This document shows positions 44,484-55,697 of a stretch of DNA of 64,000 nt, piece after piece. The stretch is taken from positions 398,501-462,500 of the forward strand of contig NZ_CP023173.1 in NCBI RefSeq assembly GCF_002290085.1. Reading direction: 5' to 3'. Both the position numbers and the translations under genes were made by a program. The DNA comes from Mesoplasma chauliocola. Lineage in GTDB: Bacteria > Bacillota_I > Bacilli_A > Mycoplasmatales > Mycoplasmataceae. The notes under the pieces are model-generated. The model worked only from the letters and a program-made list of their open reading frames with translations, was not told where the DNA came from and made no database searches. The stretch's first letter is position 1; each line of letters opens with the position of its first letter.

Positions 44484-47105
44484 CTACATTTTATTTAGTT
44501 TATCCACTATTAGTTGTAATTGTTGCTTGTATAATTCATATTTCTCACGCTCTTCAGCTATTTTTGCTGGTGCAGCTTTAGAAACAAAATTTGCATTATT
44601 TAACATTCTTTCTGATCTTAAAATTTCATTTTCAAGTTCACTTTTCTTATTTGCCAATTCTTCAAGCATTTTTTCTTTATCAATAAAATCTGCATTAGCT
44701 ATTTCGATAAAAAAATCCAAGACAGGTAAACTTGTTGTTTCAGAATCAATATTATTTTTTAAAACTAAATTTGCATTAACAAATTCATTTAAAAATCTGT
44801 TTATATCATTTATATATTCTTTAACTACTTCTAAATTGCCTTTTGACACACTTCAATTTAAAGCAACGTTATTTTTTATATTATTTGATGCTCTAAATTC
44901 TCTTATTGAATTAATTAATTCAATAACAATGTTAATATAATCAGTTTCGAATTTAAATTCTTTAGCAAATCAACTTTCTTCAAGAATTGATTCTTTTAAA
45001 TTTAAAGTTTTGTAAATATGCTCTGTAACAAATGGTAAATAAGGATGTAACATGATTAAAATATTTTTTAATAAATATACAATGCTTTGTTGCGTTGCTT
45101 GTTTTGTTTCTTGATTGTTTAAATTTACTTTTGCAAATTCAATATATCAACTACAATAAGTATTTCAAACAAAGTCATAAAGCATTTTTCCAGCTATTGC
45201 AAACTCGTATTTATCAATTAAATAATTAACTTGTTTTGAAACCTTGCTAAATTCTGTTAATACTCATTTGTCTGTTTCATTTAAATTGTCTGATTTAAGA
45301 ATTTCTTCCTCTGTTCAAGGTTTAAAATCTTCATCTAAATTCATTAATACATATCTTGATGCATTTCATAATTTATTTATAAAATTTCATGCCGATTTAA
45401 CTTTTGTATCACTATATCTAATATCTTGACCTGGAGTTGAATTAGTTAATAATGAAAATCTTAATGAGTCAGAACCATTTTGTGCTATGACATCCATTGG
45501 ATCAATCCCATTGCCTAATGATTTACTCATTTTAGTTCCATTTTCATCTCTAACCAAACCATGAATTAAAACATCTTTGAAAGGTATCTTGCCTGTATAC
45601 TCAATTGTTTGGAAAATCATTCTTGAAACTCAAGAAAAAATAATATCGTGACCTGTAACTAATACACCATTTGGTAAATATTCTTTAAAGTATTTAGATT
45701 CAAATCCTTCTTCACGCATTAAAGTAGCGAAAGGTCATAAACCAGATGAAAATCATGTATCTAAAACATCTTCATCTTGAATTCAGTTTTCAACATCTTC
45801 AGGGGCTTGCATACCAACAAAAATCTTAGTTTTATCATCTTTGTGATATCAAGCTGGAATTCTATGACCTCATCATAGTTGTCTTGAAATAGTTCAATCA
45901 TGAATGTTTTCCATTCATTTTCTTAAAACACCATTAAAGCGTTCTGGGTAGAATTTAATTTGCTCATCACTTTCTTGTAATTTTAAGATCATATCAGCAA
46001 AACTATCCATTTTTACAAATCATTGATCACTTAAATATGGTTCAACAATAGCATTGCTTCTTTCACTGAAACCAACCTGATGAATCATAGATTCTGCTTT
46101 AATAAATGTATTGTTTTTTGTTAAATTTTCAATTATTTTGTTTCTAGCTTCAAATCTATCAAGACCTTGATATTCATTTCCACCCATTTCATTAATAGTT
46201 CCATCTTCGTTCATACAAATTGGTTTATCTAAATTATGACGAACACCAATTTCAAAATCATTTAAATCATGAGCTGGTGTACATTTCATAACACCAGTTC
46301 CAAAGTCTAATTCAACATAACTATCTGCAATTATAGGAATTAATTTATTATTAACGGGATTAATAACTTTTTTACCCACAAATTGTTTATATCTTTCATC
46401 TTCTGGATTAACAACTAAACATTGATCAGCAAACATAGTTTCAGGTCTTGTTGTAGCTACACTTAAATAGTCATTTGAACCTTCAAGAATATATTTAAAA
46501 TGATACATAAATCCTTCAACTTCTTTATAAATAACTTCAACATTTGAAATTGCTGTTTTTTGCATAGGATCTCAGTTAACAATTCTTTTACCTTTGTAAA
46601 TCAAACCTTTTTTATAAAAATCAACAAAGATTTCAGTAACAATTTTATTAATATCTTCATCTAAAGTAAATTTTTCAACACTATAATCAAATCCTAAACC
46701 CAACTTTGCTCATTGTTGTCTGATTATTGCAGCATATTCATGTTTTCATTTTCAAGCATGTTCTAAAAACTTTTCACGACCAAGTTCAAATCTGCTAATT
46801 CCTTGTTCTCTTAATTTTGCTTCAACTTTAACTTGAGTACTAATTCCAGCATGATCCATTCCTGGTAAATATAAAACATCAAAACCATTTAATTTTTTAA
46901 ATCTAATAATAGCATCTTGCAAACTACCATCTCAGGCATGACCAATATGTAATTTACCTGTAACATTTGGTGGAGGTAAAACAATTGAAAATTTTGGTTT
47001 TTTAGAATCTGGATTAGCCTTAAAATAATTATTTTTAACTCATCAATCATATCTATTATCTTCAACAAGTTGATAATTATATTTTGCTTCTAATTCTTTT
47101 TTCAT
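44484..47105 (-). CDS. valS: Valyl-tRNA synthetase
   Basis: 873 residues with TGAs as Trp. Class I synthetase with the HIGH-type site [12 protein letters not shown] and KMSKSLGNG (about nt 45525). The editing domain ([14 protein letters not shown]) and the C-terminal coiled coil ([23 protein letters not shown]) are present. No T-box leader is seen in the 220 bp upstream. Confidence 0.97.
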
Positions 47106-47327
47106 TATTGTATATCTCCATTTCAATATATTAATTTTATAATATTTAATGTTTAACAAAAAGTAAAAATCGCTAACTTTTTAAGTGTTACAGCATTTTT
47201 ACTTTGTTTTCCTGTATCTAAATCTTTTATAGGCAGTTTTATTAGCATTTTTTTATTATTTCTAAACTAAGATATAAAATACAAATTCCATATAAAAAAA
47301 GACTTATTTAAATCCTTATAAACTGAA

Positions 47328-47360
47328 TTAAAAAAAGATAATGCAAAACATTATCTTTTA
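47328..47360 (-). terminator. Terminator of P-type ATPase gene
   Basis: AAAAAGATAATG / CATTATCTTTT stem with CAAAA loop; it overlaps the ATPase stop codon and has a T-run on the minus strand. Confidence 0.75.
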
Positions 47361-50272
47361 CGTTTTTTATTTTGTTCTTTAGTATCTTGATTAATCATTT
47401 CAGCTAACATTTTCTGATTTTTTTGTCAGTTAGCGATTGATAAATGATATGAATAAAATATTATTCCATCAATTAAAATAATTAATAAGAAAGGTACTAT
47501 TGCTATAGAAAATGCAGTGAATATAACTCAAATGTTATTGTTTGTTCAATGAGCGGTTGCACTTTTTCCATATCCTACTAAACCTAAAACATTATCGTTT
47601 AAACCAGGAATTAAAATAACTCCTAATGACAACACAAATGCAATTAATGACGCATAAACTAAAGGTTTTGAAATCAATAGTTTTACTTTAATTGAAGATT
47701 TTCAATTTGAAAGTTTAATTAAATGAGCAAAAAATAACGGAGACATAACAATTGTTATAAACATTGATGTTCTACCAAATGCAATATATTCATCTAATAA
47801 ATCAATTCTTTCTATTCCACTTAATTTACTATTCATAATTGCATAAATTTGATCTAATCAACTATTTATGTTTTCAGTGTTTATAGAACTATATTTTTCA
47901 GTTGTTTTAAATATTTCATTTCAAGCAGCAACATCTGTTGCTATCATCCCTATAAAGAATGAACCAACAGAACATAATGCTGATAAAACTCCAATCTTTA
48001 TTATTGGTAAAATTAAACCTTTTAATAATCCATTTTTACCAACCTGTGGTTTGAGTTTCATTAAAGTATTATCTAATGGACCCATTCCAATTGCAATTGC
48101 TAAACATGATTCAACAATTAAGTTTATATATAAAATATTTGTTGCCTCTAATGGAGAAATTTTAAATATTAATGAAATAATCAAAATTGATAAAACGTTT
48201 GCCAAGTTAAATCCCATTAAAAGTGTAATTGCGCGTTTAATTTTTTGATAAACGTTTCTTCCTTCATTAACTCCAATCATAATAGTTGCAAAGTTATCAT
48301 CAGTTAATATAACATCACTTGCTTGTTTAGCAACATCAGTTCCTGTAATACCCATAGCAACACCAATATCAGCTTTACTTAAACTTGGTGCATCATTAAC
48401 TCCATCTCCAGTCATAGAAACAATATAACCTTTGTTTTGTAATGTAGAAACAATTTTAACTTTGTGCTCTGGATTAACACGAGCAAATACTCTAATATTA
48501 TCAATAACATCATTTAATTCTTCATCAGACATAGTGTCTAATTTATCTGAAGAAATAACTTGATTTGCTTCATATGCAAGTCCCAAGTCTCTTGCTATAG
48601 CAAGTGCTGTAATTGCATGGTCACCTGTAATCATGCATACTTCAATACCAGCAGCATGAGCTTCTTCAATTGCTTGAACAGCTTCTTTTCTAACTGGATC
48701 GATCATAGCTACTGCACCAACAAATGTTAAACCATTTTCTTCTAATTTATTATTTTTTACTTCTTTATAAGCAAATGCCAAAACCCTTAAAGCATCATCA
48801 CTTAAGTTAATACTTGCTTTCATAATTTCGTTTTTATGACTCTCAGTTAATTTAATAACCTTGTCTTCAATCATAATATGATCACAAATACTTAACAATT
48901 GGTCGATTGCACCTTTTGTAAAAGCTATTTTTTTACTATCAACTGAATTTAAAGTACTCATTAACTTTCTTTCACTATCAAAAGGTATTTCGTCAATCCT
49001 TTCAAACTTTTTACGATAAATTAATTCATCAACACCCATTAATTCAGCATAGTCAACCAATGCTAGTTCTGTTGGATCACCAATTCTTTCGCTTCCTTCA
49101 GTAATACTATCGTTTGGTAAAACTAAAGCTTTTAATAAAAGTTCTTTTTGTTTAGTTAGCTGAGTATTAACAAACTCAGCAGCATCAACAATTTTATTAT
49201 TTTCTATAACTTTTTTAACAGTCATCTTATTTTGAGTAAGTGTTCCTGTTTTATCAGTACATATCACATTAACTGATCCTAATGTTTCAACACTAGCTAA
49301 TTTTTTAACAATAACATTGTTTTTAGCCATTCTTTTTGTTGAGAAACTTAAAGTAATTGAAATAACAGCTGCTAAAGACTCCGGAATAATACCGATTGCT
49401 AAGGTTATAGCTACCATTAGATAACTTGCCCATGCTTCAAAACCACCAACTAATGATAATAATAAAAATACCAAAACTCCAATAACTGCTGCAACACAGC
49501 TAATAACATAACCAAATTTGCTTATTTTTTTCTCTAATGGAGTTTGACTCTCTTCATTTTTTTCAATAGCTTGTGAAATTTTACCAATTTCAGTGTCTAA
49601 TCCTGTTCTGATTACAATACCAACTGCTCTACCAGCTGTTGTAAATGTTGACATAAACGCTATATTTGTTTTTTCGGCTAAAATTTTAGTTTCAGCTATT
49701 GCTTTATGTGTTTTTTCAACAGGAACTGACTCACCAGTTAAAATTGATTCATCAATCATAAAATCCGCTGACTGAACTATTCTCAATTCGGCAGGAACAT
49801 ATTTTCCGGCTTCAAGAATAACAATATCACCTACAACTAAATCAGCTGCATCGATTTCTTTTTGATTATGATTTCTAAGCACAACTGCTTTTGGTTTAGA
49901 CAATGATTTAAGTGCATCAACACTTTTTCTTGCTTTAACTGTTTGAACTGTTTCTAATATTGCATCAACTACAACAATCATCATAATAACAATAAAATCG
50001 ATGAAATCATGCATTCCTAATGGTTGACCTGGTCTTGAAATAACAGGTGCAACTATTGATATAACAGCAGCAAACATTAATATTAGTTGTAATGGTTCTA
50101 CAAAAGCATGCAAGAATGTAACTCATCATGGAGTAACTTTTCCTGTAGGTAATTCATTTTTTCCATTTTCTAAAAGCCTTTTTGCAGCCTCTTGCTCGTC
50201 TAAACCAGTTTTTATGTCTGTATTCAACTTTTCTTCAATTTCTTTAATCTTACTACTCTCTCAACTATCCAT
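47351..50272 (-). CDS. P-type cation-transporting ATPase (P2, calcium-pump like)
   Basis: 973 residues with TGAs as Trp. ILTGESVPVEK (actuator), ICTDKTGTLTQNK (phosphorylated Asp), DPVRKEA, MITGDH and MTGDGVNDAPSL are intact; the M4 segment reads AIGIIPESLAA with the ion-binding Glu of Ca2+ and Na+/K+ pumps. Ten membrane segments, six in the C-terminal half with an unusually long cytoplasmic/loop region near residues 800-830. Probably exports Ca2+ or Mn2+; ion choice cannot be read. Overlaps engB by 8 bp. Confidence 0.92.
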
Positions 50273-50861
50273 TTTCTACCTCTAATAATCTAATTAAAGC
50301 TTCATAGCTTTCTTTTATATTAAGTTTATCTAAATTTGAAACTTTTACAAATATATCGCTAGAATTAAAATGTAAAGTTTCTTTTATCAATTTTTCATTT
50401 TTAACATATTCATTTTTTTTAAGTTTATCTAATTTTGTTCCAACCATTAAAACTGGAATCTCATTTGCTTTTAAAAAATCATACATTTGAATATCATCAT
50501 TTGTTGGTTTATGTCTTAAATCAACTAACATACAAACAACCTTTAAATTTGGTCTTGTTGTTAAATATTCTTCCATCATAATTCCAAACTCTATTTTCAT
50601 ATCGTTTGAAATTCTTGCATATCCATAACCAGGTGCATCAACAAGTCTAAAACTACTATTATTTATATCAAAGAAGTTTAAAAGCCTTGTCTTACCTGGT
50701 GTATTTGCGACTTTAGCTAATTTTTTGTTATTTGCTAAAGTGTTTATAAAACTTGACTTACCAACATTACTTCTACCAACAAAACAAACCTCAGGAATTT
50801 GATCATCTATTCATCCTGATTTGTTTGCTGCAGATTTAATAAATACACTTTGTTTAAACAT
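50265..50861 (-). CDS. engB: Ribosome-assembly GTPase EngB/YsxC
   Basis: 198 residues with one TGA as Trp. GRSNVGKSS (G1), TPGKTR (G2), VDAPGYGYA (G3) and GTKLDK (G4) identify the family. Needed for 50S subunit assembly. ATG 50861 after TAGGAGGTAATT, whose TAG is the stop of the upstream gene. Confidence 0.95.
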
Positions 50862-50870
50862 AATTACCTC

Positions 50871-51407
50871 CTAAATAAATTCTGTTTTTAAATCTAAATT
50901 TTTTAAGAAGTCTTTTAGTTCTCAATGATATGTAACTTTAACAAATTCATATCCTGCTTCTTCTTGAACTTTAAAAATGATATTTTTTCTTTTACTATCA
51001 TTTTTAATACTTATTATTTCTTTAAAATCAAAGACTTTATCTCAAATAAGTAGTTTGCTATTTTTAACAACTAAATAAACTGACTTTATTTTTTTTTGAA
51101 TATAAGTTATTCAAATCAGCAGTAATAGCATATAAATAACATCTACTATTGTTTGAAATACCATTAAGTTATCACTCTGATTAATAAAATAAAAAATTGT
51201 TAAAGCAAAGAATAATAAAGATATAATACTTAAAATTATTAAATAGCAAATAATCATTCAAAATAATTTAACATTCTTAAAATATTTGTTTTCTTGCTTA
51301 ATAAGTTTAATTATTTTATTTATTTTTAATAAATCTTTAATAAATATAAAAGTAGAATAAATAATTAATATAAATGAAACTATCAATGGAAATATAATTA
51401 CTTTCAT
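50871..51407 (-). CDS. Membrane protein, unknown
   Basis: 178 residues with three TGAs as Trp. Three or four membrane segments (about 4-22, 47-75, 85-105), then a soluble C-terminal 65 residues with KLLIWDKVFDFKEIISIKND, like a PH- or YcxB-type tail. Its stop overlaps the engB binding site. First segments and tail resemble those of the next upstream gene, hinting at related functions. Confidence 0.75.
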
Positions 51408-51408
51408 T

Positions 51409-52017
51409 TTAATAATTCTCCGTTCTAAACCTTGAAATTATGGCATTAAACTTTAAATCATCAGTCAATATTTTTATTTCTTCAGACCTTGTTTTTAAGT
51501 AAACACCTTTGTAGAATTCTTTTTCTAAAGTTATAACTAAACTTTCGTTAATCAAAATATTCTCTATTTTCACAATTTTATATTGACTATTTACATCAAA
51601 AACTATTCTTTTGTTGCTTAAATAAACTAATGCTTTTTCATATTCATTATCTTTTCCTTTAAACTTAAAAAGCGAATAATTTTTCTTTAGTGTTTTGTAG
51701 AACTGATCATATTCATCATCAAATTCCTTTTTAGAGTTCCTTTTATTTACATTTTCATTAAATGAAATATTTAATTCATCAATAAAAAGAATTTTTTCAT
51801 CATCTGATAACTCGAATTTTGTTTTTATAGGTTTAAGATTATTCAAAAGTTCATCTTTGAACTTTTCAAATTCTTTGATTTCATTTCTATAGTCATCATT
51901 AACTGTTTTATAAGGTTTATGTTTAATTGAATATAGGTATGACATAAGACCAACAATAAGTAAAATAACTACATATAATGCTATTATACATATAGCTATA
52001 ATAAATTTTGATTCCAT
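51409..52017 (-). CDS. Single-span membrane protein with PH-like tail, unknown
   Basis: 202 residues from ATG 52017 (after GAAGAAGAATAAA; the longer frame starts only at TTG). One N-terminal membrane segment (IIAICIIALYVVILLIVGLMSYLYSI), a charged middle, and a C-terminal region with ALVYLSNKRIVFDVNSQYKIVKIENILINES that looks like a bacterial PH (bPH) domain. 1 bp after the stop of the previous gene and 1 bp before the next. Confidence 0.7.
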   Translation of the reverse strand: MESKFIIAICIIALYVVILLIVGLMSYLYSIKHKPYKTVNDDYRNEIKEFEKFKDELLNNLKPIKTKFELSDDEKILFIDELNISFNENVNKRNSKKEFDDEYDQFYKTLKKNYSLFKFKGKDNEYEKALVYLSNKRIVFDVNSQYKIVKIENILINESLVITLEKEFYKGVYLKTRSEEIKILTDDLKFNAIISRFRTENY

Positions 52018-52018
52018 T

Positions 52019-52684
52019 TTATTCTTCTTCAAAATCCATTTCGTATTGATTTCAAATATCAACTAAATTTATTAAACATTCAGATGCATTTAATTCTTTA
52101 AGTAATTCATATTTATTATCATCATTAACTGTTTTTTCAATTTTTAAAATATTTATTAAAATTTTGCTTGCTTCTCTTAAGTCATTCAAGTTGTTTTCTT
52201 CTGATGCAATTTTTAATACTTTCGTAAATTCAACTTCATCACTAAAAATATTTTTAAATTTTAAAACTGATTCAGAATAAATTATATTAATTTTATTAAT
52301 AATTTCTTCCTTATAAATTTCTAATATATTTTCTTGAGTAACTAATGATTTTTCAGCACCATCTTCAATTGAATCTGTAAACTTAAATAAAAAGTTATCA
52401 GGTTTTAAAAAGTCAGCCATTGAACTTGCTATTTGTAAGTTACAAATTAATTCAAATTCATCTTTATGCTTTAAAGCTCTGATTTGGTTTTCTAATTCAA
52501 CTTCAAATGATTTAAATGTATTTAATATTTCGAATAAATCTTCAACTTCCTCAACTTCATTTAATTTATCTAATGTTTTTGTTAATTCTTTATTATTTTT
52601 TAATGCTTCTTCAACATTTTCCAAACTTGAAATTATGATTGCTAAACCTGGTTCTAAAAAATCAATTTCAATTTCATTTTTCAT
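52019..52684 (-). CDS. Acidic helical cytoplasmic protein, unknown
   Basis: 221 residues; TGA at 52052 is Trp and TAA at 52019-52021 ends it as ...NQYEMDFEEE. ATG after AAAGGAGATAACAT. Leu/Glu-rich, all-helical, no motif. First gene of a tight run down to the P-type ATPase. Confidence 0.8.
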
Positions 52685-52760
52685 ATGTTATCTCCTTTAA
52701 AGTATAATATTATTAATTATACCTTATAATATAAAAAGATTAAGAAATAAAGGAGTTATG

Positions 52761-53471
52761 ATGATTCAAATATTTAAGCTGAAAGAATTAAATTTAACAG
52801 AAATAAATCATTTAGAAGAACTTAATTCTTGGTGGGACAAACCAATAAATAAAAAACTGGTAAAATGCAAAAGATTTATTTCAAATTTTGGTTTGCAACC
52901 AAATGATTACATAAGTTTTGATAATATCAATGATGTGTCATTTAATGAATTTATTAGAGGTATCAATAACTACTTAAATTTTTATACACCTAAACTAAAA
53001 ACAATAGTGAGTGAAAGGCATGCATTTAAGAAATTTGATAAATCAATAATTAATTACATGCAATTAAATGGTTATGTATGAGCATTAAGTACAATAGCTT
53101 CTTTTTATAGTGAAAAAGTAGATCCAGATTTAACAAAGTTAAATAAAAATGATGCAGTTGCATTTGCAAACGATGTTTTATTTGAAAAATGAAATAAATT
53201 TAAAAGAGAAGTAATTGCAAACTTTGGTGGTAACGAAATAATAAAAGATGTTATTAAAGGAGTTTTTGAAAATGAAGTTATTTATGAAGGTATTTTATTT
53301 GACTCAAGAGTAATTATTAATACAATTGTTAAATATACATCTAACTTACTTAAAAGAACTGAGATAACTGAAAAGCAATTTTTAAATATAATGTATTTAG
53401 CATACTTACAATCTAATTTTATTGAAGCTTTTATTTATATTTATAATGGTTTTATTATTAATTTAAGATAG
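52761..53471 (+). CDS. Helical protein, unknown
   Basis: 236 residues, TGAs as Trp. Two ATGs in tandem (52758, 52761) follow AAAGGAGTT; the second has the better 5-nt spacing. Contains NSWWDKPINKKLVKCKRFI with two TGG Trp codons, rare here. No family recognised. Divergent from the minus-strand run. Confidence 0.75.
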
Positions 53472-53472
53472 T

Positions 53473-53516
53473 AAAAAGAACAACATTGAGTTTTATCTCA
53501 TTAGTTGTTCTTTTTT
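53473..53516. terminator. Terminator between convergent genes
   Basis: AAAAAGAACAAC / GTTGTTCTTTTTT with an inner TGAG / CTCA pair and T-run; symmetric enough to act on both strands. Confidence 0.8.
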
Positions 53517-53533
53517 CGTAACTTTAAATTATT

Positions 53534-54415
53534 TTAACTATTTTTAATAGATTCAGGTTTTATTTCAACTTCTAATTGATTTGCATTAGTTTCAATTTCG
53601 GCTGTTGTCTGAATAAAGATTTTATCACCATCTTTATAAATAACGTTATCTTTGCTTGGAGCTTGGCCAATAGATTCTAAAACCGACATAATTTGACCAA
53701 TAGAGTCTTCAATTCCATAAACACGGTAATCATTTGATCAAACAGACATACTATTTGTAAATTTTGCTCTAACAACTGTATTTGGATTTAATTCTCCTTT
53801 TATAAGTTCATTATAATAATTATCTTGTTCATAAATGTTATAAATTACGTCATCTGTTTTTTTAGATTCTACATTTACTGACTGTGAAGGTGCTGTTAAT
53901 ATTGTTTCTGTTGATTCAGTTGTTGTGCTAGTTGATGATAGGCTAAAACTTAATTTTGTATTTAAAAATTTTATCGGTGCTGATAACTCTAAACCTACTG
54001 ATTTTGTAACACTATAAGAAACTAAATCAGTGTATGTTTTAGAAAAAGAAGCAGATTGCATTGTTTGTTTTTCTGAAGTGCTATTTGTTAATTTATCTAT
54101 TTCTTGATGTATTAATTTTTTTTCTCCATGTTTTGTACTAGTCTCTGTCATTTCTGGACTATTAAAAAAAGTTGGATTAAGTATTTCAAAAGAATCAACA
54201 TTGCAAACAGGAAAAGTATCATCATCAACTAAGTTTTTATATTGTGTATAAAAATATTCAAGTAAAATAGTTTTTAAATAATCATTTATATTTGTAAAAG
54301 TTTCACCTTCTTTTATATTTATATTTGTCTCATTATTTGCACTAGTAGTTATTAATGAGGCTGTTGATATAGAAAAAACGTTCAAACTTCCTAATATTGA
54401 TAATAAAAATTTCAT
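53534..54415 (-). CDS. Secreted ETX/MTX2-type beta-pore-forming toxin-like protein
   Basis: 293 residues, one TGA as Trp at 53738. MKFLLSILGSLNVFSISTAS is a signal peptide without lipobox Cys, so the protein is released. The core follows the pattern of Clostridium epsilon-toxin and Bacillus Mtx2: LTNSTSEKQTMQSASFSKT (residues 109-127), then a Ser/Thr-rich alternating stretch VSYSVTKSVGLEL...FSLSSTSTTTESTETIL (132-173) as the putative membrane-insertion hairpin, and APSQSVNV (175-182). The C-terminal VVRAKFTNSMSVW and later strands complete the elongated beta fold. Family members form heptameric pores in animal or insect cells. It has its own promoter region and terminator. Activity is unproven. 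Confidence 0.75.
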
Positions 54416-54573
54416 TTATATCATCTCTTTTCTTTTGCAAAATATTTTTTCAAAAAATATAAACATAATACTAAGTTTTAATAAACATTTATAAATTTTG
54501 AAAAATATATGTGAAATGAATTTTTATTCCCTAGTTGTTTTAAAAGAAAAGCAACTATTATTTTTGTAACCGA

Positions 54574-54584
54574 CCCACCCACCC
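54574..54584 (-). promoter_or_regulatory. G-tract GGGTGGGTGGG upstream of toxin-like gene
   Basis: On the minus strand GGGTGGGTGGGTCGG, about 160 bp before the toxin-like ATG. Three G3 runs with 1-nt loops plus a GG make a potential G-quadruplex; very unusual base make-up here. Shared 7-mer GGGTGGG occurs before the secreted-protein gene at 14403. Confidence 0.4.
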
Positions 54585-54633
54585 TAAAACTTTCTATCCT
54601 TAATTTCATTATAGTACTTATTAAATAAAATGC

Positions 54634-54668
54634 AAAAAAAAAAAAAAACAGCGTTTAAAAGTAAATGC
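54634..54668 (-). terminator. Terminator of SDR gene with 15-T tract
   Basis: On the minus strand AGCATTTA CTTT TAAACGCT (one mismatch) followed by G and 15 T (plus-strand A run 54634-54648). Separates the SDR gene from the toxin-like gene. The homopolymer is a likely slippage site. Confidence 0.7.
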
Positions 54669-54675
54669 TATTTTA

Positions 54676-55284
54676 TTAGTAAACTTTAACTTCTTCTCCA
54701 GATTTATCACTCTCAATTAAATCTACAAAAGCTTTTGCTGCATTTTTTACCGGAACAGGTTTAATTCCTTTAAAATACTCACCATATTCTTCCATTGACT
54801 CATTAAATACAGAAGGGCTAACGCAATTTATTCTAATGTTTTGCTTTATATCCAAGGCTGCTGCTTTAGCAAACGCTGCAACTGCTCCGTTAGTTGATGC
54901 AAGCATTGTTCCTTGTTTAATAAATTTATCTTTAATAATTCCTGCTACTAAAGTTATACTTCCTTTTTCTTTAACATATTCACTACCAATTAAAACTATA
55001 TTAACTTGTCCCACCAATTTATTGTTGACTGAAAACATAATGTCTTCTTGTGTAATATTCTCAAGTTCTTTAACTGCAGCTGAACCAGCTGCGCTTACTA
55101 TATGATCTACTTTGCCTATTTGTTTAAACATGTTTCTTATGCTTTTTTCTGAAGACATATCTACTTGAACATCCCCAGTTTTTCTCCCGGCTGTAATTAT
55201 TTCATAATTTCGACTGCTTTCTTTTAATTCTTTTACTACGGCTGAACCTAATGTCCCATGACCACCTAAAACTAATACTTTCAT
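54676..55284 (-). CDS. Atypical short-chain dehydrogenase/reductase
   Basis: 202 residues. VLGGHGTLGSAV is the nucleotide-binding TGxxxGxG-type turn, DHIVSAAGSA the NAG-like motif. The catalytic Tyr-x3-Lys is absent: the matching helix reads STNGAVAAFAKAAALD, as in a subgroup of SDRs of about 200 residues with NGAxxAF. So redox activity is uncertain; it may bind NAD(P) as a sensor or use other residues. ATG after AAAGGAGATTTTATA. Confidence 0.85.
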   Translation of the reverse strand: MKVLVLGGHGTLGSAVVKELKESSRNYEIITAGRKTGDVQVDMSSEKSIRNMFKQIGKVDHIVSAAGSAAVKELENITQEDIMFSVNNKLVGQVNIVLIGSEYVKEKGSITLVAGIIKDKFIKQGTMLASTNGAVAAFAKAAALDIKQNIRINCVSPSVFNESMEEYGEYFKGIKPVPVKNAAKAFVDLIESDKSGEEVKVY

Positions 55285-55365
55285 TATAAAATCTCCTTTG
55301 ATTTATTTTAATTATAATACTTCAGTTATCATACTTTATTTATAATTTTCATAATTGTTTAAAAG

Positions 55366-55396
55366 TATAAAAAAAAGATGCATTTGCATCTTTTTA
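55366..55396 (-). terminator. Terminator of rpsU
   Basis: AAAAAGATGC / GCATCTTTTT stem with ATTT loop and long T-run on the minus strand; 24 bp past the rpsU stop. Confidence 0.85.
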
Positions 55397-55418
55397 GCAA
55401 ATAATTATTTGCCTATTA

Positions 55419-55583
55419 TTATTTATATTTACGGTTTTGTTTTTGTTTGTAAATTCTTTTTTCTTTTTTACTTAGGTGATACTCACGTTTTCTAGCTTCA
55501 GCTTTATTTGATGATGCTACTTTTTGGAAACGTTTAAGAGCTTTTTCGATTGATTCTCCCTCGTGTACTATAATACTTGCCAT
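55419..55583 (-). CDS. rpsU: 30S ribosomal protein bS21
   Basis: 54 residues: ASIIVHEGESIEKALKRFQ then KREYHLSKKEKRIYKQKQNRKYK, the bS21 pattern. Too short for usual ORF cut-offs. It helps initiation at Shine-Dalgarno sites. ATG after a weak site (GGAGTTGAAAAA). Confidence 0.95.
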   Translation of the reverse strand: MASIIVHEGESIEKALKRFQKVASSNKAEARKREYHLSKKEKRIYKQKQNRKYK

Positions 55584-55697
55584 TTTTTCAACTCCAATTC
55601 AATAAACTATTAATATTTTAACTTATTATTACTATAAATTACAATAGATTTATTAAAAATTAATTAATTGAATATTATTTAAAAGTTTTTTTATTAT

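Noticed and set aside
47106..47330. T-box leader or 31-codon small gene upstream of valS
   Set aside because: No T-box core sequence or anti-terminator; the short frame (MLIKLPIKDLDTGK...) has no ribosome binding site.
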